Position numbers and translations under genes: made by a program. Source: Varroa destructor (Eukaryota; Arthropoda; Arachnida; Mesostigmata; Varroidae). Taken from it: a stretch of 64,000 bases of DNA. The stretch spans positions 15,860,243-15,924,242 of the forward strand of contig NW_019211454.1 of assembly GCF_002443255.2 (NCBI RefSeq), given 5' to 3'. Below, in pieces: positions 49,576 to 62,849 of the stretch (position 1 is the stretch's first letter; each line of letters opens with the position of its first letter). The notes under the pieces were generated by a model that saw only the letters and a program-made list of their open reading frames with translations, was not told where the DNA came from and did no database searches.

Positions 49576-51745
49576 GAAGCTTAATGGAATATATTGGTTG
49601 ATAACCTAATGTATTTAGAGAACAGTTTCAATCGAAGCATCGAAGTATCTACCTTCTGATTAATGCGTGCACTGACCAGGAAGTGCATGTTGGGAATAAA
49701 ATTCCCGTCGATTTCTGCCGATGCAGTCCTTCTCGTGTAAGTCATCTAGATAAGTCTCAGGGGTTTCAGAGGAGAGTGGGCCCATGCTTACAAAGTGGTC
49801 GAAACAGATGCGGGCCACAAGATTTACAACGGCTATTCACGCTATAGGAGACTTCTGATCGTAGCTACAAACGAGGCTATCTGGTGGTTAACGCAGATCC
49901 AGTGTGCGGATGAACGCGAAATATTCTGGCGACCTTATCCAGCATAACGCTTTGTCACTCTCAGCCTTATATTGAACTTGTTGCGGGTGCTGGTCAATAT
50001 GGCCGTTCTCTTTACTGCTTTCCTGGTATCACCCAAGTATATGTCATTAACCGCGACGTTCTACTATGTACCTAGCGGCATCCGTAAATAGCTACCGTCA
50101 CCGATCACCGGTTGCTTATTGGCCATTGGCCATATATTTACCGTCGGTCTCGTGGTCGGCAGGTATTCCTCGCCGGCTTTGAAGAGTAACTCCCGTTTTC
50201 CCTCTGTAGAATTCCTGTTGACTGATCGCGAATGGCGGACTTTTCAAGAAGTTAGCAATGTGCGTATGCATTGCATCGCAGATGTTGGAACGCGAAATGA
50301 AGCTTTGTACGTTTTTACCAAACGCGTTTTCTAAACGCTCAGCTTGAATCTAGGTAATCCTGAATCGCGGATATCGTATCAAACCGGTCATACTGAAAAG
50401 CGTTTACGGTTGTTGATAATATTTGTCTACTCCATCCGCTCTAGCTGATTTTTCATGGCTAGCTGCTGGCCATGGTGCGGTAACGATCTTTCTGTCATCC
50501 ACTGGCCGGCAGCTGACCACGCCACGCCTTTATTCCCAACCGGTCCCCACAAAAGGTAAACTTATTAGCTTTTCTTATTGATTCCCTAAATCGTTTGTGA
50601 GTCCGGTCCTGAAGCGTGACCTGAACTAGGCAGGAGCAAATATAAGCAAATCATTTATAAAGACGTTCGTTTCTTTTCATTCCTCCCTCTTTTTCCTTAG
50701 TACTTTATGCTACCCAATGGAGATTGTTCTGGCTCAGTGGTGAGCGTGCATCACTTACCTAACGTAGTTCTGTTACCTAACCGTGTGTCGGCGCGTTTGC
50801 CCTCTTCCATTAAACACTGGAATACTCTCACACCAGGCAAGTCCCGGTTTTATTATTGGCCCCATGCTTCATTTCCTATTGCCCCCCGAGCTTTTTGCCC
50901 TCGCCTCTGTACTTCACATAGATGACTAACCAGCAGATGAGTCTATCTGAAATTTCATTAGCTTTTCGTTTTCGTATCTTACTCGTATCAAGTCGGCAAA
51001 TCAAATACAAACGCTGGTAGCATAGGTCAAGCAACTATAGTGCATGTATAACGAGCAGAGATCTTCGACGCGTTATGTCGGGAATTTCTATCTCTATAGT
51101 AAACTGTCAAACAGGCAAAGGACTTCCAGTTAGCTCTTCGGCCTTGCGCTGTATTTTCGCTATTTAGTTACACTTCACTGTATACTGGACAGCTGCAGTG
51201 GTAATAATTAACAATAAACAAATAATGAAAATAATATAACATAGCACTAGATAGGTAGCGAGTATATATGATGTTGGTATAAACGAACTGAGGGAATTGT
51301 TTACTCATACGCCAACCGATAAACCATATGAAGGTCTCGAACGCAGAAAGCGTAGCTCAATGATGCGTATAGGCGACATAAACGTCTTCTGTTAAAAGGT
51401 GTCATGCCACTGCCGTAAACTAAATAAGGGTACTCACACTCACTTAGAGGTCGGCGCTTGGACTCTTTCATGGACAATAGTTGTCCTATTTTCTGCTCCG
51501 ATGGGCGAAACGCTTTCACTTGCTCCCAGTGCCGTATCTACTAACCGCGTACTTTGTGAATTCTGGTAAAGATTCAGCTCAACGAACACGAAGCAGCGAG
51601 GGTAAAATGGGAGCGAATCCAGTGCAAAATACATGCCATTGCCAGAAGGCTACCGACGATCCAATCTAAGGTATCTTACTATATGTGTCTACGTATGTAT
51701 GTATGGTCATGTTGCCATCTATGGCGAAGAAAGCTATGGGGATGG

Positions 51746-51806
51746 CTGAGATTCGAACAAATGCGTCGACAGTAGCAATGTTACAACGACTCAGTGCAGT
51801 ACTTCG
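51746..51806 (-). repeat. Possible tRNA-derived SINE-like module (B box)
   Basis: On the minus strand, TTGTTCGAATCTC (starting at 51760) is a good B-box match. About 44 bases before it, AGTACTGCACTGAG is a weak A-box-like segment. Confidence 0.4.
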
Positions 51807-52893
51807 CTGTGGCCGGGCCATCGTAAGGGAGACGTGTACTAGGTCAAGTTGGGATAGTGGGAAAAAGGCTGGAACGCGAATCTTCTTTGAGCGTAGCATC
51901 TCTTTCTCTTTGCCACCTTTCCGTAAACTTCCCATAAACCTTCGAGACCTGGCCACACGTGCCGCCGTCCGCTTGCGTCATCCACCACCAGTCTCATCGA
52001 GGCGGCGGGCTGCATGTTATCCGGGAGGGTCGACAACGCTACAGCACGGTCCATGCTGCCACGGAGCCAGAGGGAATCGTGGTGTCCTCCATGGGAGCGA
52101 GTTGAGCTAGAAGCAAGTGTGCCCGGGCCATGCACACCCCATGCTACATAGAAGCATGAGCATCCGCCAGAATGGCAGTGGTGACAATATCAGCAGAAAA
52201 GCTAGCACCAAACGAACTAATGCAACAACAGCTACGTAGCGGCGGAAGCAGCACTGCTTCTGCGCACTGGTACTACTGTTCGCATGGCCGTAAATCATCT
52301 CCGATAAGCAAGACAGACTGCGGACGAGCTGCGAATGGGGTAAGTTAGGGGTCGAGGGGCGGCAGTAGAAGAGGAAGTATGGATGGGCGCCCAAAAGAGA
52401 AAGAAAGAGGAAAGGAAGGAGAGGGGGAAAGATGCCTGGATGGGTCGCGCTTAACAGCATCAGGGCAACGACACCATAGCTAGTTCCTCTCTTGCCTTCT
52501 TAGCACGGAACCCCGAGTCCTTCAACGGAGAGAACAGCAATAGCTGTCGGACAAAGGGCACTGGAAGGAACAGCTGCATTAAGTGTCTTCAGCTGCAATG
52601 AGTAAGAGAAAGAACAGAGGGAAGTGGTGGATAGGGTGAGATCCCTGCCGACGCAGCATTCTAGACTTCTCATAGGAGGAAAATGCCGACAAACTTTACT
52701 GTATGTGTGTGCCTAATAGTGAGCTCAGACCACTGGTCTCCGCGCATGTCTATCCATCTCCCTCTGCCGTTTCACCATTCGAGTGCTCCGTACAGAAGCT
52801 TGGTGTAGAAGGGCACGATGACGATATGCAGAATGCGGCTCCTATGCCCCTACGGTGCTTCCAAATAAGGATCTTTGGAAGACCTGCTTCATG

Positions 52894-52911
52894 TTCTCTC
52901 TCTCTCTCTTT
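52894..52911. repeat. (CT)n microsatellite
   Basis: An almost pure CT run flanked by T, ending five bases before the 36-bp palindrome. Confidence 0.85.
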
Positions 52912-52915
52912 ATAT

Positions 52916-52951
52916 CTGGCTTGGATATATATATATATATATCCAAGCCAG
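52916..52951. repeat. Perfect 36-bp palindrome with an (AT)9 core
   Basis: The arms CTGGCTTGG (52916-52924) and CCAAGCCAG (52943-52951) are perfect reverse complements around nine AT dinucleotides. The whole unit is self-complementary and could form a cruciform. The mixed-sequence arms make chance unlikely. Confidence 0.85.
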
Positions 52952-55900
52952 TTTGCCTGTGTAGTGGCACGCAATGCTCCGCTAAAGTGTGATATAACAA
53001 AAAAGCTGCAATACAATCGGCCGAATGTCGCATTTGCTAGCTTGTATGTTTCATCAGTGTTTATGCTATATTCGATCATTTTTCGCCGTTAATGTTTCGC
53101 CAGTCGTCAAACTGTAACAGATATATAATTTTGCTATAATGCACGCACAAAGCAGGACAGTTGCAAGAATTAGTAGAGATCAATGGAGAAAAAGATACTT
53201 CAGACTGAATCTCAATCGTTTCTCAATTCTTCCTGAGTAGCTATAGCGGCGATCATACGTCGTAAAGTCGATCTGCCTTCGTTGAGGATTGCTTTGTTAG
53301 CAGCATCCACAAAAGTAAAACCCGCTACAACACTGCGGAGGCTTTTATAGGCTCCATTGTACAGGCAAGACAGAACACGTTGTTACCGGAAACTTTTTCT
53401 TTCACTGTCTTCAAGTTTATTATGAATCACAAGCCGATGGCTTGCTACAAGGCCCGTTAGCCTTTTCAGTTCTATAGAGCCTTCTTAGTTACCCTCTCTC
53501 CTTCTTGTTCGCCTTCTTCAGCGAAGGCGCATTGGGCGGAATAATACACCATGAGCACAACCAACCTCTCCAATCTACACACGACCAACGGCGAAGAGCA
53601 TACGGCGTGGAGCTATGGAAAGGACGAAAAAAAGAACAAACGAAGCCAGAGAACCTAACGTCTGTAGCTTCACCGGGCGGGCGCAGTGTTCCGCATGGGC
53701 GTCGGGCATTGGCCATAGGCCGAATGTCGACTGGCGCCTATGCCAGTAAAAGCGGCAGCTGAAGCAATAATATAGCTAGCTGCTATAGTGCAGAGCCCTT
53801 ATTTCATCTTAAGGAACGAAGCCGACAGTTGGGTCCAAGACGTCCAACGTGAGAGCGTCGGATAGACGGCGGCTACCAGGACCCTGGTAAAGAAAAGTGC
53901 TGCTGCGTCCAGCTGTAGTGGGCACCAGACCGATCAAACGATAGGAAAGAGTAACAAGCAAGCCATCAATTTTTCTTTAAGCAACCAGCCATCACCAACG
54001 GGATGCTCGATTGACAGCCTTATAGAGGCACCAACGGCGTCGGCGTTATTGGTGGCAGCGGCAATTGTTGGCCTACTTTTGGCCTGCCGTGGGCTTACTG
54101 TTGTCCTAAAGCGGGAATTTCCAACAGGAATCCTGGTCACCGGTGGTAAGTCAGAGACTCGATGGGCTTTTGGGTAATGGACCGTTGTTCGGAAATGTCC
54201 GAGAAGATTTAGTAACGATCCCACTGAATGCATTCCATCGTATCGAGTCTACGTCAGGTCTTTGGCTTGACGATTTTGCTTGCGGTGTTATTAGATTAGT
54301 GAAAAAAATTATGTTCTACGAGCGAGCCGACCTGAAATATGCAATTTGAAATGGTAAATGCATGTATATATCGCCTACGTCCTTCTGGTCTAGTATAATA
54401 ATAACAGTATTTATTTCACGTGAATTGTATTGCTATCAACGTATATTCAAGCGTGCCATACTATAAGAGGATGCCGTCTGTTCAGGGAAGAAACATACAC
54501 AATATGGAGAACAAGGAAAACTGTGTCGTGTTACAACACATTGAGTGTTGATGCATAATATAGCCAATAACTATTATTATAGGCTAAGATCTACACTTTG
54601 CTTCGTCTCGTCCTTTGAAGGTTTATATACGTTAGCGCCGACGAGTCCCTTCCGCGAACGGTTAGGACCGTTATACGTTACTGTATAGAAACTTAAGCTC
54701 GTACGGTTTGTATTGCTGCTACCGCCGGCAATAGAACTTTAACGGTTACAGCTGGATAGGCAGTTCGGTTCTCACCTCGCGTTCAGTTTCGGAGGCATAC
54801 CGAACATCAGTATACGGTGGAACTTAGCTTCCGTTCGCTTTGTGCCTTCGCCTTCACTATGATCCGCAGAAAGGGTCGCAGTGTGAACTACAGGACTATC
54901 TCTGGCGGTAGCGGTAGCGAACGCATTACATGTGTTAGAGCATTTTCCTTATGTATGCCCCTTATATGTCCATCGTCCCTCCTTCTCGTTTCTAGCCTGT
55001 CCAACATTTTGTCGCGCTCTTCCGATGAACTTGGCCATAATAGTCGAGTCGCAACGATCATTCAACGACAGCAGGGACCGACAGGGAGATAACGCCTAAG
55101 AGAGAAGAAGCACAGCAAATCCCGGATGTAGCAGAAGCAGCATTATGTCATTGTTTGGTGGCATCCTGGTAGTTGCTTTCGCCGACACCGGTCTCCACTA
55201 GCATTACGTTAATAGAATTGGCTGGGCCCGCTGTTTTACTGACGTTAACGCTGCGAACTGTTGCTTAATGCCGAACACTCGTCGTTTGGGGCGGTTGATC
55301 TGTGAGTCGCTGGCTGGTTGGAAAGGCGTATGCGCCGTATGTCCTAGTTAACGAGCCAGGTGAGCCTTACTGGTGTTTGTTCTGGCTATTCATCCAACAG
55401 GAACGGGAACATAAGGTGTAGGAGAAATGGCGGAGATAAGGAGGAACGCAACAATAATAACGGCAGACAAAAGAACCGGCGGAACGAGTCGCTCTCTGGT
55501 CGTGCAGACGAGTTGCAGCAAAACGAAACGCTAGGCGGCGTGGGAGGGAAGAGTATTTAATGTCTAGGTTTCCTCTACTATGGGGTGGGTTTATACGACA
55601 CAGAGGTGTTAAGGCCTCTCGAGGGGCGAGGAGTCGTCAGAGCTGTCAGGGTACCTGCTTCCGCGTTTCGTCTCCGTTGTATCGCCAACTTTTAAGGACT
55701 GGCGTGGTTCGTTTCTATTGTCAGGCCGCTGACATCGGGAGCGCATGTTTGAGGCTGTTTTGCGATGGCTCGATCCTATTCTTAATACCAGCTCATCGCC
55801 TTAATGACTGATCGCTTGCTGTCTCGCAGTCGCAGCCAATGTATGGTCTATTTCAGTCTGAGAACTTGGCCAAGAACGAAAGCTTTGAACAGTTTGATCA

Positions 55901-56176
55901 CAGCGTTTGTTATGGCAACTGTTGCTGACAGCAAATTGACTAACCGCAAGTAGCTCTGTAATTATAAAGTAGAGAGGTGAATTGAAGTGCCGTTTTCGCC
56001 CCTCAGACTCACAATCTTCTCCTTGTCTCTCTTTTTTTCATAGCTTTGTAGTACAGTACATATATTCATAAATAATAACCTCGTCAGATATACTTACAAG
56101 ACAACGGCTCGAAAGATCACTCGGGGCAAGGTGCCTTACCAGATCCAGCGCTGTACAAACAGTGACTTTGCAGTGG

Positions 56177-56231
56177 CGATGATGATGATGGTTATGATGA
56201 TGACCATGGTGGTCATCATTATGATGATGAA
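56177..56231. repeat. (GAT)n-rich microsatellite containing a hairpin
   Basis: A GATGAT-type run turns over at its centre: ATGATGACC (56197-56205) pairs with GGTCATCAT (56211-56219) around five bases, so the strand bias of the repeat reverses. Confidence 0.7.
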
Positions 56232-58460
56232 CTCTAAGTGAAGTAAAGGAACAATACGGATGCTGACGGCCGTGACGGTAGTAGCGGTGTCGGCAGAGGC
56301 ACTCGGATCTGTAGTGTTATTTTATTCATCCGGCGTAAGCTTGCACTTCAGTCCTCGTGGTAGCGCTCGGCTGCGGAGCAATAGGGGGAAACCGAAGAGG
56401 GCGCAGAACGCAGCAGAAAACCAAAATAGCGCTATAGAGAGCTAATACGGCAGGCAACTGCCTCTGCTCCAATAGAGAATTCAGATACGACTCAACATAG
56501 AGCATATTGCACGCCGCAGCCCCGCCAACGGCAACAGCGTACAAAGGAACGACGCAGCATACACAAACGCGCATGTTTATGAACTTTCTGCATTCTAATA
56601 CAGAGTGGGTTCGACTGGAACGTTAGGAAGAGAAGATTAGAATAAGATACGTATTTCGAGTTCTTATCTTTGATCGAGGGTTGCAGTAAGTCAACATGAA
56701 GTAAAGATGACAAAGAACGAATGTTCTGATCAACCTGCGAGAAAAACTAAGAGCGAAAGTGTTCACGATGTTGAGTTCGCTGGACTCGGCAGGCTGGGGT
56801 TGGAAATGTGGCCGAGTGTGTAAAACACGGGCGCGCGGTGGCACGCTCTTTATACTCAGCTAGTCGTACGTATTATCGTCATCATGCAGGTTGTTTCGTA
56901 GGTCCGTTTGTACGCCGTAAGTGGATTCTATTTTGTCATACGTGCGTTCTCGCCTCCTGTTGATCCTCGTTCCCTTACATCGATATCTGGCGTTTCATGG
57001 GTCTTGCGTGGGGAAAAACGGAACGAAACCGACGGCTAGTTAAGTCGCTCCTTCTTCCTCTATTTCTTTCGGGTCCATGTTTAGTGTATGGTTTTTTTGT
57101 TGCGGAAAAGTTTTTCCTCTATATATCAGTGCTATGAACATAGTTTTACCTCATATATGATCCTCTGCTGCGCCTGGTAGTAGCTTTTTGCTTGTGTCGG
57201 GACGCAACTCTGACCTGCTTTACTATAACAAGAAATCTTTTTCTGATAATAATATAATTGTGATTAAATATAAAGCCTTGGTTAACGAAACAGGCATGTA
57301 TGAATGCCATTCATAAATATCATTTTCCTTATTATAATACTAAAATACGTACGTCTTTAACCAGTACTACTCGACCAACCTGGTAAAAACAACAGCAGTA
57401 ATTATTACGTGATTTTTGCACTATGTTTGTAGCTTCCACGGCGCGACCTCAGCAACAGGCAATGATGCAGCTAGACCACGTTCTCTCATCTCAAGTAGTT
57501 ACTAGAAGTTATCGTCCAAAGTTCCTAATTCTATATAATAAGTAGTTCCGTAGAGCAGCAGTCAACGTCTTCGAAGACGCGTGACCCTATTTGCCTGCTT
57601 GTTCTTCTTTCTGGTCGGCATTGTTTTCTCTCTTTTTGTATATATATTTGTACAGGGTGGGACAAATATGAATGGCTATATCCATAAGACATAATCAGAA
57701 AGTACAGAACGATGCGTTAACGAAATTAAAGAAAACCTTGTTCGACTGTCTGTCGTGCTAATCTGCCACTCCTAATACTAGAAGATAGACAACCGGTTCT
57801 TTTTAAAACAAATCACCAAAACAATGTGTCGTTTTCTAGATTGAAGCAAAGCTCAGTTATCATACAACATTTCCGTGCTGGGAAATACCTTCGTCGATAT
57901 TTAAAATATCTGTTTCTACTTCGAAATCGGCAATCTACGTTACCACTAGTTTTCATACAGTTTCTCGAAAGTCCGGAAAACGTTCTCCTGCGATCGTCAA
58001 TAGATCTTATGATGACCACTGACTCAAGAAACTCAAAAATTCCGAACTTTCGATACAGAAACAATCATTTGATAGAGGAAAGTGCTGTCAGTTGTCAATA
58101 AATGATCTAGGTAAGCTCCAAATTAGTTTTTTTGAAATTATCTATACCTTTGTGGTACTTTTGGTCTGCTATAAATCCAAAAATGAATTACGTTGAAGCT
58201 TTTTGCGTGTAGTATCTTCGAGTGACACTTCATCGGGCTTTCATTTACCGATATCGCTTGACGCGCGGTTAGTATTGAAGAGCTAGTTGCAGATAAAGGA
58301 AGGAATATTTTGAAAATGACTAGGTTGTGGCTTAACTCCCTTTCAATTCAACCCGCAATTGTAGTAAATGATATTTAAGAAAAAATCGTTAAAGGGTCTA
58401 TTTCTATTTGAATATCAAGGATTAGACGCAAAACATAAGAAAAGTCTCAGTTTAGATGGT

Positions 58461-58485
58461 GTATGTATGTATATATATATATATA
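58461..58485. repeat. (GTAT)n/(AT)n microsatellite
   Basis: Two GTAT units run into an AT run of about 16 bases. Confidence 0.85.
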
Positions 58486-59036
58486 GCGTTGCACTCCATT
58501 TGCGGTCAAACGTAGCCCGGCTTAGCCAACTATCGGTTAGCAGCAATTGTGACGACAGTCCTTGTCAGCACGAGCTTCTTGGGTAGAAATGTTCAGTTAC
58601 GGACTGTCTAATGCAGTGGGGGCATATGCAGTGGCAGTAAGCAGCAGAAAGCGCGTGGAGTATTGGGTGATGATGCCCATGCGTGGCAGAAGGCCCTTAG
58701 AAGATAATGTAGAAAAAAGAAAAGTAGACTTTTCATTAAAAACCATTCAAACATACTTTACGAAGAATGTGGAAGAATGTGGAAGCAGAAGGTAAGCGTA
58801 TAGCGAGGGAACGTTTACTGTGCCGCGCTATGATGGGACAACCAATGACGGTCTATTCACATTTCAAAGAAATTAGCATACGTTATAATGGGCGATTAAA
58901 GCTACCGGTGTATAGAGACTTCTAAATTTACGCTTGTTAGTAAACAGACTTAATGATGCTGGAATAACTGTATCTCATCACGTGCAATCAAGCTACAGCC
59001 TAGGCGAGATTTTACCATATAATCACTCACAGCAGC

Positions 59037-59068
59037 TTATTATTATTATTATTATTAATAATAATTAA
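59037..59068. repeat. (TTA)n microsatellite with inverted tail
   Basis: A run of seven TTA units is followed at once by AATAATAATTAA, so the tract can fold back on itself. Confidence 0.8.
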
Positions 59069-60207
59069 CCCAGTAAAGGTCTCACAAGTGACATAGTGAC
59101 CTAAATATCTACTGATTCTTACTAAAGGCCAATGTACCAAAACCAAATATTAACGAGCATACACTCTAGGCAACATACAGGTCTTCTTTTGATAAAATTT
59201 TGTTTTTTAATGTAAAGTAAAATTTTCATGGCTTAAGCTTAAAAATATATGAGTATTCTGCATCATTTAACTATGGTCGTCGGTAGTTTCTTACGTAACG
59301 ACGATGGGTTTAAATGTCTGTATCCTGGTCGTCCTTGCCGCTGGTTATGTTCTAAACACACAATCGCTTTGATACGAAAAAATCACATTAGCTGAACAGA
59401 TTTTGGTATAGAGCACATTGACCCTTTTCAAAAATTATTTAGGATCCTGTCAACCGTCGGTTCAACCACTGAACAACCCGTTGTAGAAAGTTACCCTGAT
59501 ATAGTTCTGTAGAAGGATAGAAACACTGATTCGGCTAAGTTAGCTTAAATGGAGAGCTACACCACTGCGTCATCATTAACTCGTTCAGTTGCACGACTCC
59601 AAGTTGATCCGACACTTTCCTTCTCACTTGAATACACACAGTCTTTCTCTATAGATGCTCCCAACAATGTCTAAGGGCGGCTTATAGCTGACAGCCCTTA
59701 ACAGGCAAATGTATTTCCCCGCCTTTCTTTGAAATCCTCTACCTGGCGTATGGTAAAGACGTAAAAGACGACTTGCTCTCTGACGGAACGGATTTGCTCG
59801 TAAAGATCTACTAAGGTCTTCAGTATCGGTTACGAGTGCAGCACCACGGCGCTGTCTGGGTCACTTCTGCAAGAACAGCAACGTTGTTAGTTCCGAAAGG
59901 AAGCAGAGCCCAAAATCAGACTCAGCCTATTGGCCTTTTTGCAGGTTTGCTGCTCTTGTTAACCACCTCTAACTCAGCTCACAGGAAGCTTTTGGGTTGC
60001 TGCCAAAATTGAGGAGAAAAAACTCTCGTTTGAAAGCCCGGAGAATAGAATGAATGAACCGAACCGACAATCGGTGGATCTTGGAAGAACAGATGAGTGC
60101 ATGAGCACCTCGAACGCCGCTCTAGCAAACGACCTTCGCGTGTAACTCTGTGCAGACGCCGTAACTAAAATAGTAAAACTGGTCGTCCAAGGTTTGTTGA
60201 ATACAAC

Positions 60208-60262
60208 TCGGGCTTAGAACCGGGTCGATACTGGGCTACCGAAGGCTAATAACCGATTCACC
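60208..60262 (-). repeat. Possible tRNA-derived SINE-like module beside a gap
   Basis: On the minus strand, CCGGTTCTAAGCCCG is a B-box and T-arm-like segment, and GAATCGGTTATTAGCC before it resembles an A box and D-arm, though at shorter spacing than normal. Probably a decayed or incomplete module. Confidence 0.35.
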
Positions 60263-60274
60263 GGCAAATATAGC

Positions 60275-60288
60275 GGGGGGGGGGGGGG
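60275..60288 (+). repeat. Poly(G) run, 14 bases
   Basis: A pure G14 run 25 bases before an N-gap. Such runs commonly stop sequencing and may have caused the gap. Confidence 0.9.
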
Positions 60289-60313
60289 TGTAGGACGTCG
60301 AGTCGTGTGGAAT

Positions 60314-60338
60314 NNNNNNNNNNNNNNNNNNNNNNNNN
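60314..60338. other. Assembly gap (25 N)
   Basis: Exactly 25 N, unlike the two 100-N gaps, so probably a different gap class (for example a contig join of short or estimated size). Confidence 0.97.
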
Positions 60339-62787
60339 TGTATATTATCCACAGGGAAATCACGTGCTTCTTTGAATATAATTCAGTTATATAAAACTTC
60401 ATACATTAAACACGCACATTTTGAAAAACGGTTTATTTATAAACACATAGTTTTGTTTGCGAGAAAAAAAATGTTGTACTGATACCTCACGAAGAAAGGC
60501 AAATCACTTGCCTATACGAAGAATGATTTTTACTTTAGTTACTAATGGTCTGGTACTGTGTGGTCACTGATTTGAATAGTCAGATGGCAATAACGAAATT
60601 AGCTCTTACAAACGATTAAATTCAACTTCAACATGTAGAACATTCATAGCTTATGATAATCAAGTACTGTCATAGTAAACAAACACCAGACTGTCTTCAT
60701 TAACACAACTATACAATGTGTTGAACCTCGTACAGTCGATAGTTGTTTACTTCATCATAGTTCTGATACAAAATAAATCGGTAAAGACTACAGCTGTGCA
60801 CTGGTGGTCTGGCAATCCCTACACTTCAAGCAGTATCTATGGGTCATAGGTATCTATGGCTACTACTCGTAACAGCGTACATCACGCAGTGGCCGGCTGC
60901 ATGCACTCGTTATCGGTTGTTTTTCGTTGGTTTTTTTAGTGGCAGGGGCGATGGATCATTCATGGCGAACATTGCAATACAGCCGCACGATCCGTGCTAT
61001 CTAATCTTCACCGCATTTTTGTCGTCCATTGAGGTTGAAGACAAGAAATGTCTCTTCTGCGCTAAGTAAAAACACTGAAGCCTTCTTCTACATTCACGAG
61101 CGCAGTCTCACAAAGAAGACAATGGTGAAAGCACACCGTACGCTCATCTCAGCGTAGCGTCGGACAGCAGCAGCATGTCAGGTCGGCGGCAACGTCCGCT
61201 TTTCGTTCCTAAGATACGTACGTATCCCAATGGTTTGCCTCACGGCCTAGTTAAGCATAGGAAGGCATCGTATGTAGCTTGTATGGCCAGATTGTATCAA
61301 GCCAATCCAAGGTACGTTGGCCCTGCTACTGCAAAATGCGTATCTTTTGCTGAGGGATACTTATTCGCTATGGTGGTCTAGCAGCATTCATGTCGCGGCT
61401 ATGCTATTTTCGCTCAAAGGACTCGAGAGAATCTGCTGATGCTTAGCTGTCTCCATTCACCTCGCCCAGCATTAGTCGATTTCGCCGTGCCCCTTACCCA
61501 CCGCTTCCGCGGTTTCGTGCTCAGCGTCGCCAACACATAACGACGGTTGTAGCAACAAACGCAGCGACTAGCAAAACAGGTTCTCTTCTATTCAATAGCG
61601 CGCCCCAACTGCTCAAAGGGCAAGGACCGCCCGTCTTCATACTGTGAGAACTTCGACTCAAGGCAAAGGTTTAAAGGCCTGATCTTCTGCCGAAGTGAGT
61701 TCACTGTTTCAGTATGCTTAAGGTATCTTGTCGCTATGGGTATGGAAAAGGTCGTTAGGATTACGAAAAAGATCGCGAGTAGGGAACAAGGTACATAAAG
61801 GTACCCCAAGGAATAGAAGGGCGACCGAGCTCTTTCAATATGGCAGGGGAAGAAAGGAAGCATCTGCTAGGACGCGTCCTTTGCACCCGTCTCCTCAGAT
61901 TGAATAGAGCTGCTGTATCGGCTGTACTGTTTACTACACATCGATTGGAGCTGAAACATAGTCGCGAGCGCATATTAAAGACTAATCGGGAGCAAGCGGT
62001 TTTCACGCTTTCAATTGCACAAAAGTAAGGCGGTACGTGGGGATCTCTGAAGAATGTGACGTGCCCACTTCGAAGTCTGACGTGTAGGCACGATCTTGAA
62101 GGTGCGCTTTTTTCGCGACTTCGATACGTATCCAGATGCAGACACATATCTATTGACACAAAGCTGAACGTCCACTGAGAAGTAGACAAGGATTTCGCTT
62201 TGCATTAACGTCATAGTTTACCATATCGACTGCTATTACCAAAAAACATCCGGATGCCCCGTTTGTCGATGCTCTTTTTCCTACCAGATCTTGTTAGTGC
62301 TAGGGGAGGGATTATCCAGCGCTCACAGGCGCTATAACTTGTGCGTCAATGATCAACACGGAAAATTACGCATTGTTGTACGTAGACTTAAAGAAAGAAT
62401 AGAACACGGCGCTCGACAAGTGACGGCCCGCATCAAAGACTTACATTTTCGAATGCAACCAGCTTTTGTAAAGAAAATATACAAAGGTGTAGTGAAAGTT
62501 AGAGCCATTTAGGTGTTATGAAGAAGTTAAGAAGATACTTCTCCAAGTCAGAGTCCGTTTTCGCTCTACACTTGATGGTTATATATTCCTCCGGTCGCCG
62601 TGGTGACTAAGCTTGAAATATATCTATCTAGGAATCGTAGAAAGTTGGCGCAAATGTGGAGAAGTTGCAAGCTTAACGATAAGAACCGACCTAATTCCTG
62701 TTGACGACCAATAATTCACAGCAATACTTAATAACAGAGTGAAATGTAGGAGTTGAAACGTTCGGCACAAGGCGAAGTATATCCATG

Positions 62788-62818
62788 TTATACATGTTTA
62801 TATATATACATATATATT

Positions 62819-62846
<28 letters not shown>
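62788..62846. repeat. Long TA-rich microsatellite
   Basis: A tract of nearly 60 bases of TA dinucleotides with a few C, G and TT interruptions; the last 26 bases or so are pure TA. Confidence 0.9.

Positions 62847-62849
<3 letters not shown>

Larger units (their letters stand above)
49576..60313. other. Gene-free stretch with several small repeats
   Basis: No supported gene. The longest frames are 141 codons (51685-52110) and 129 codons (52703-53092); neither shows a known motif, and the first overlaps a tRNA-like module. Also present are a perfect 36-bp palindrome, a CT run, a GATGAT run with a hairpin, (AT)n and (TTA)n runs, and a 14-base G run beside an N-gap. Confidence 0.5.

Noticed and set aside
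25849..53298. 28-base similarity between 25849-25876 and 53271-53298 (24 of 28 bases)
   Set aside because: It is short and does not extend on either side; chance cannot be excluded in 64 kb.
57651..57680. Sequence resembling a mariner-type terminal inverted repeat (CAGGGTGGGACAAATATG)
   Set aside because: I could not find a matching inverted copy nearby or a transposase frame.
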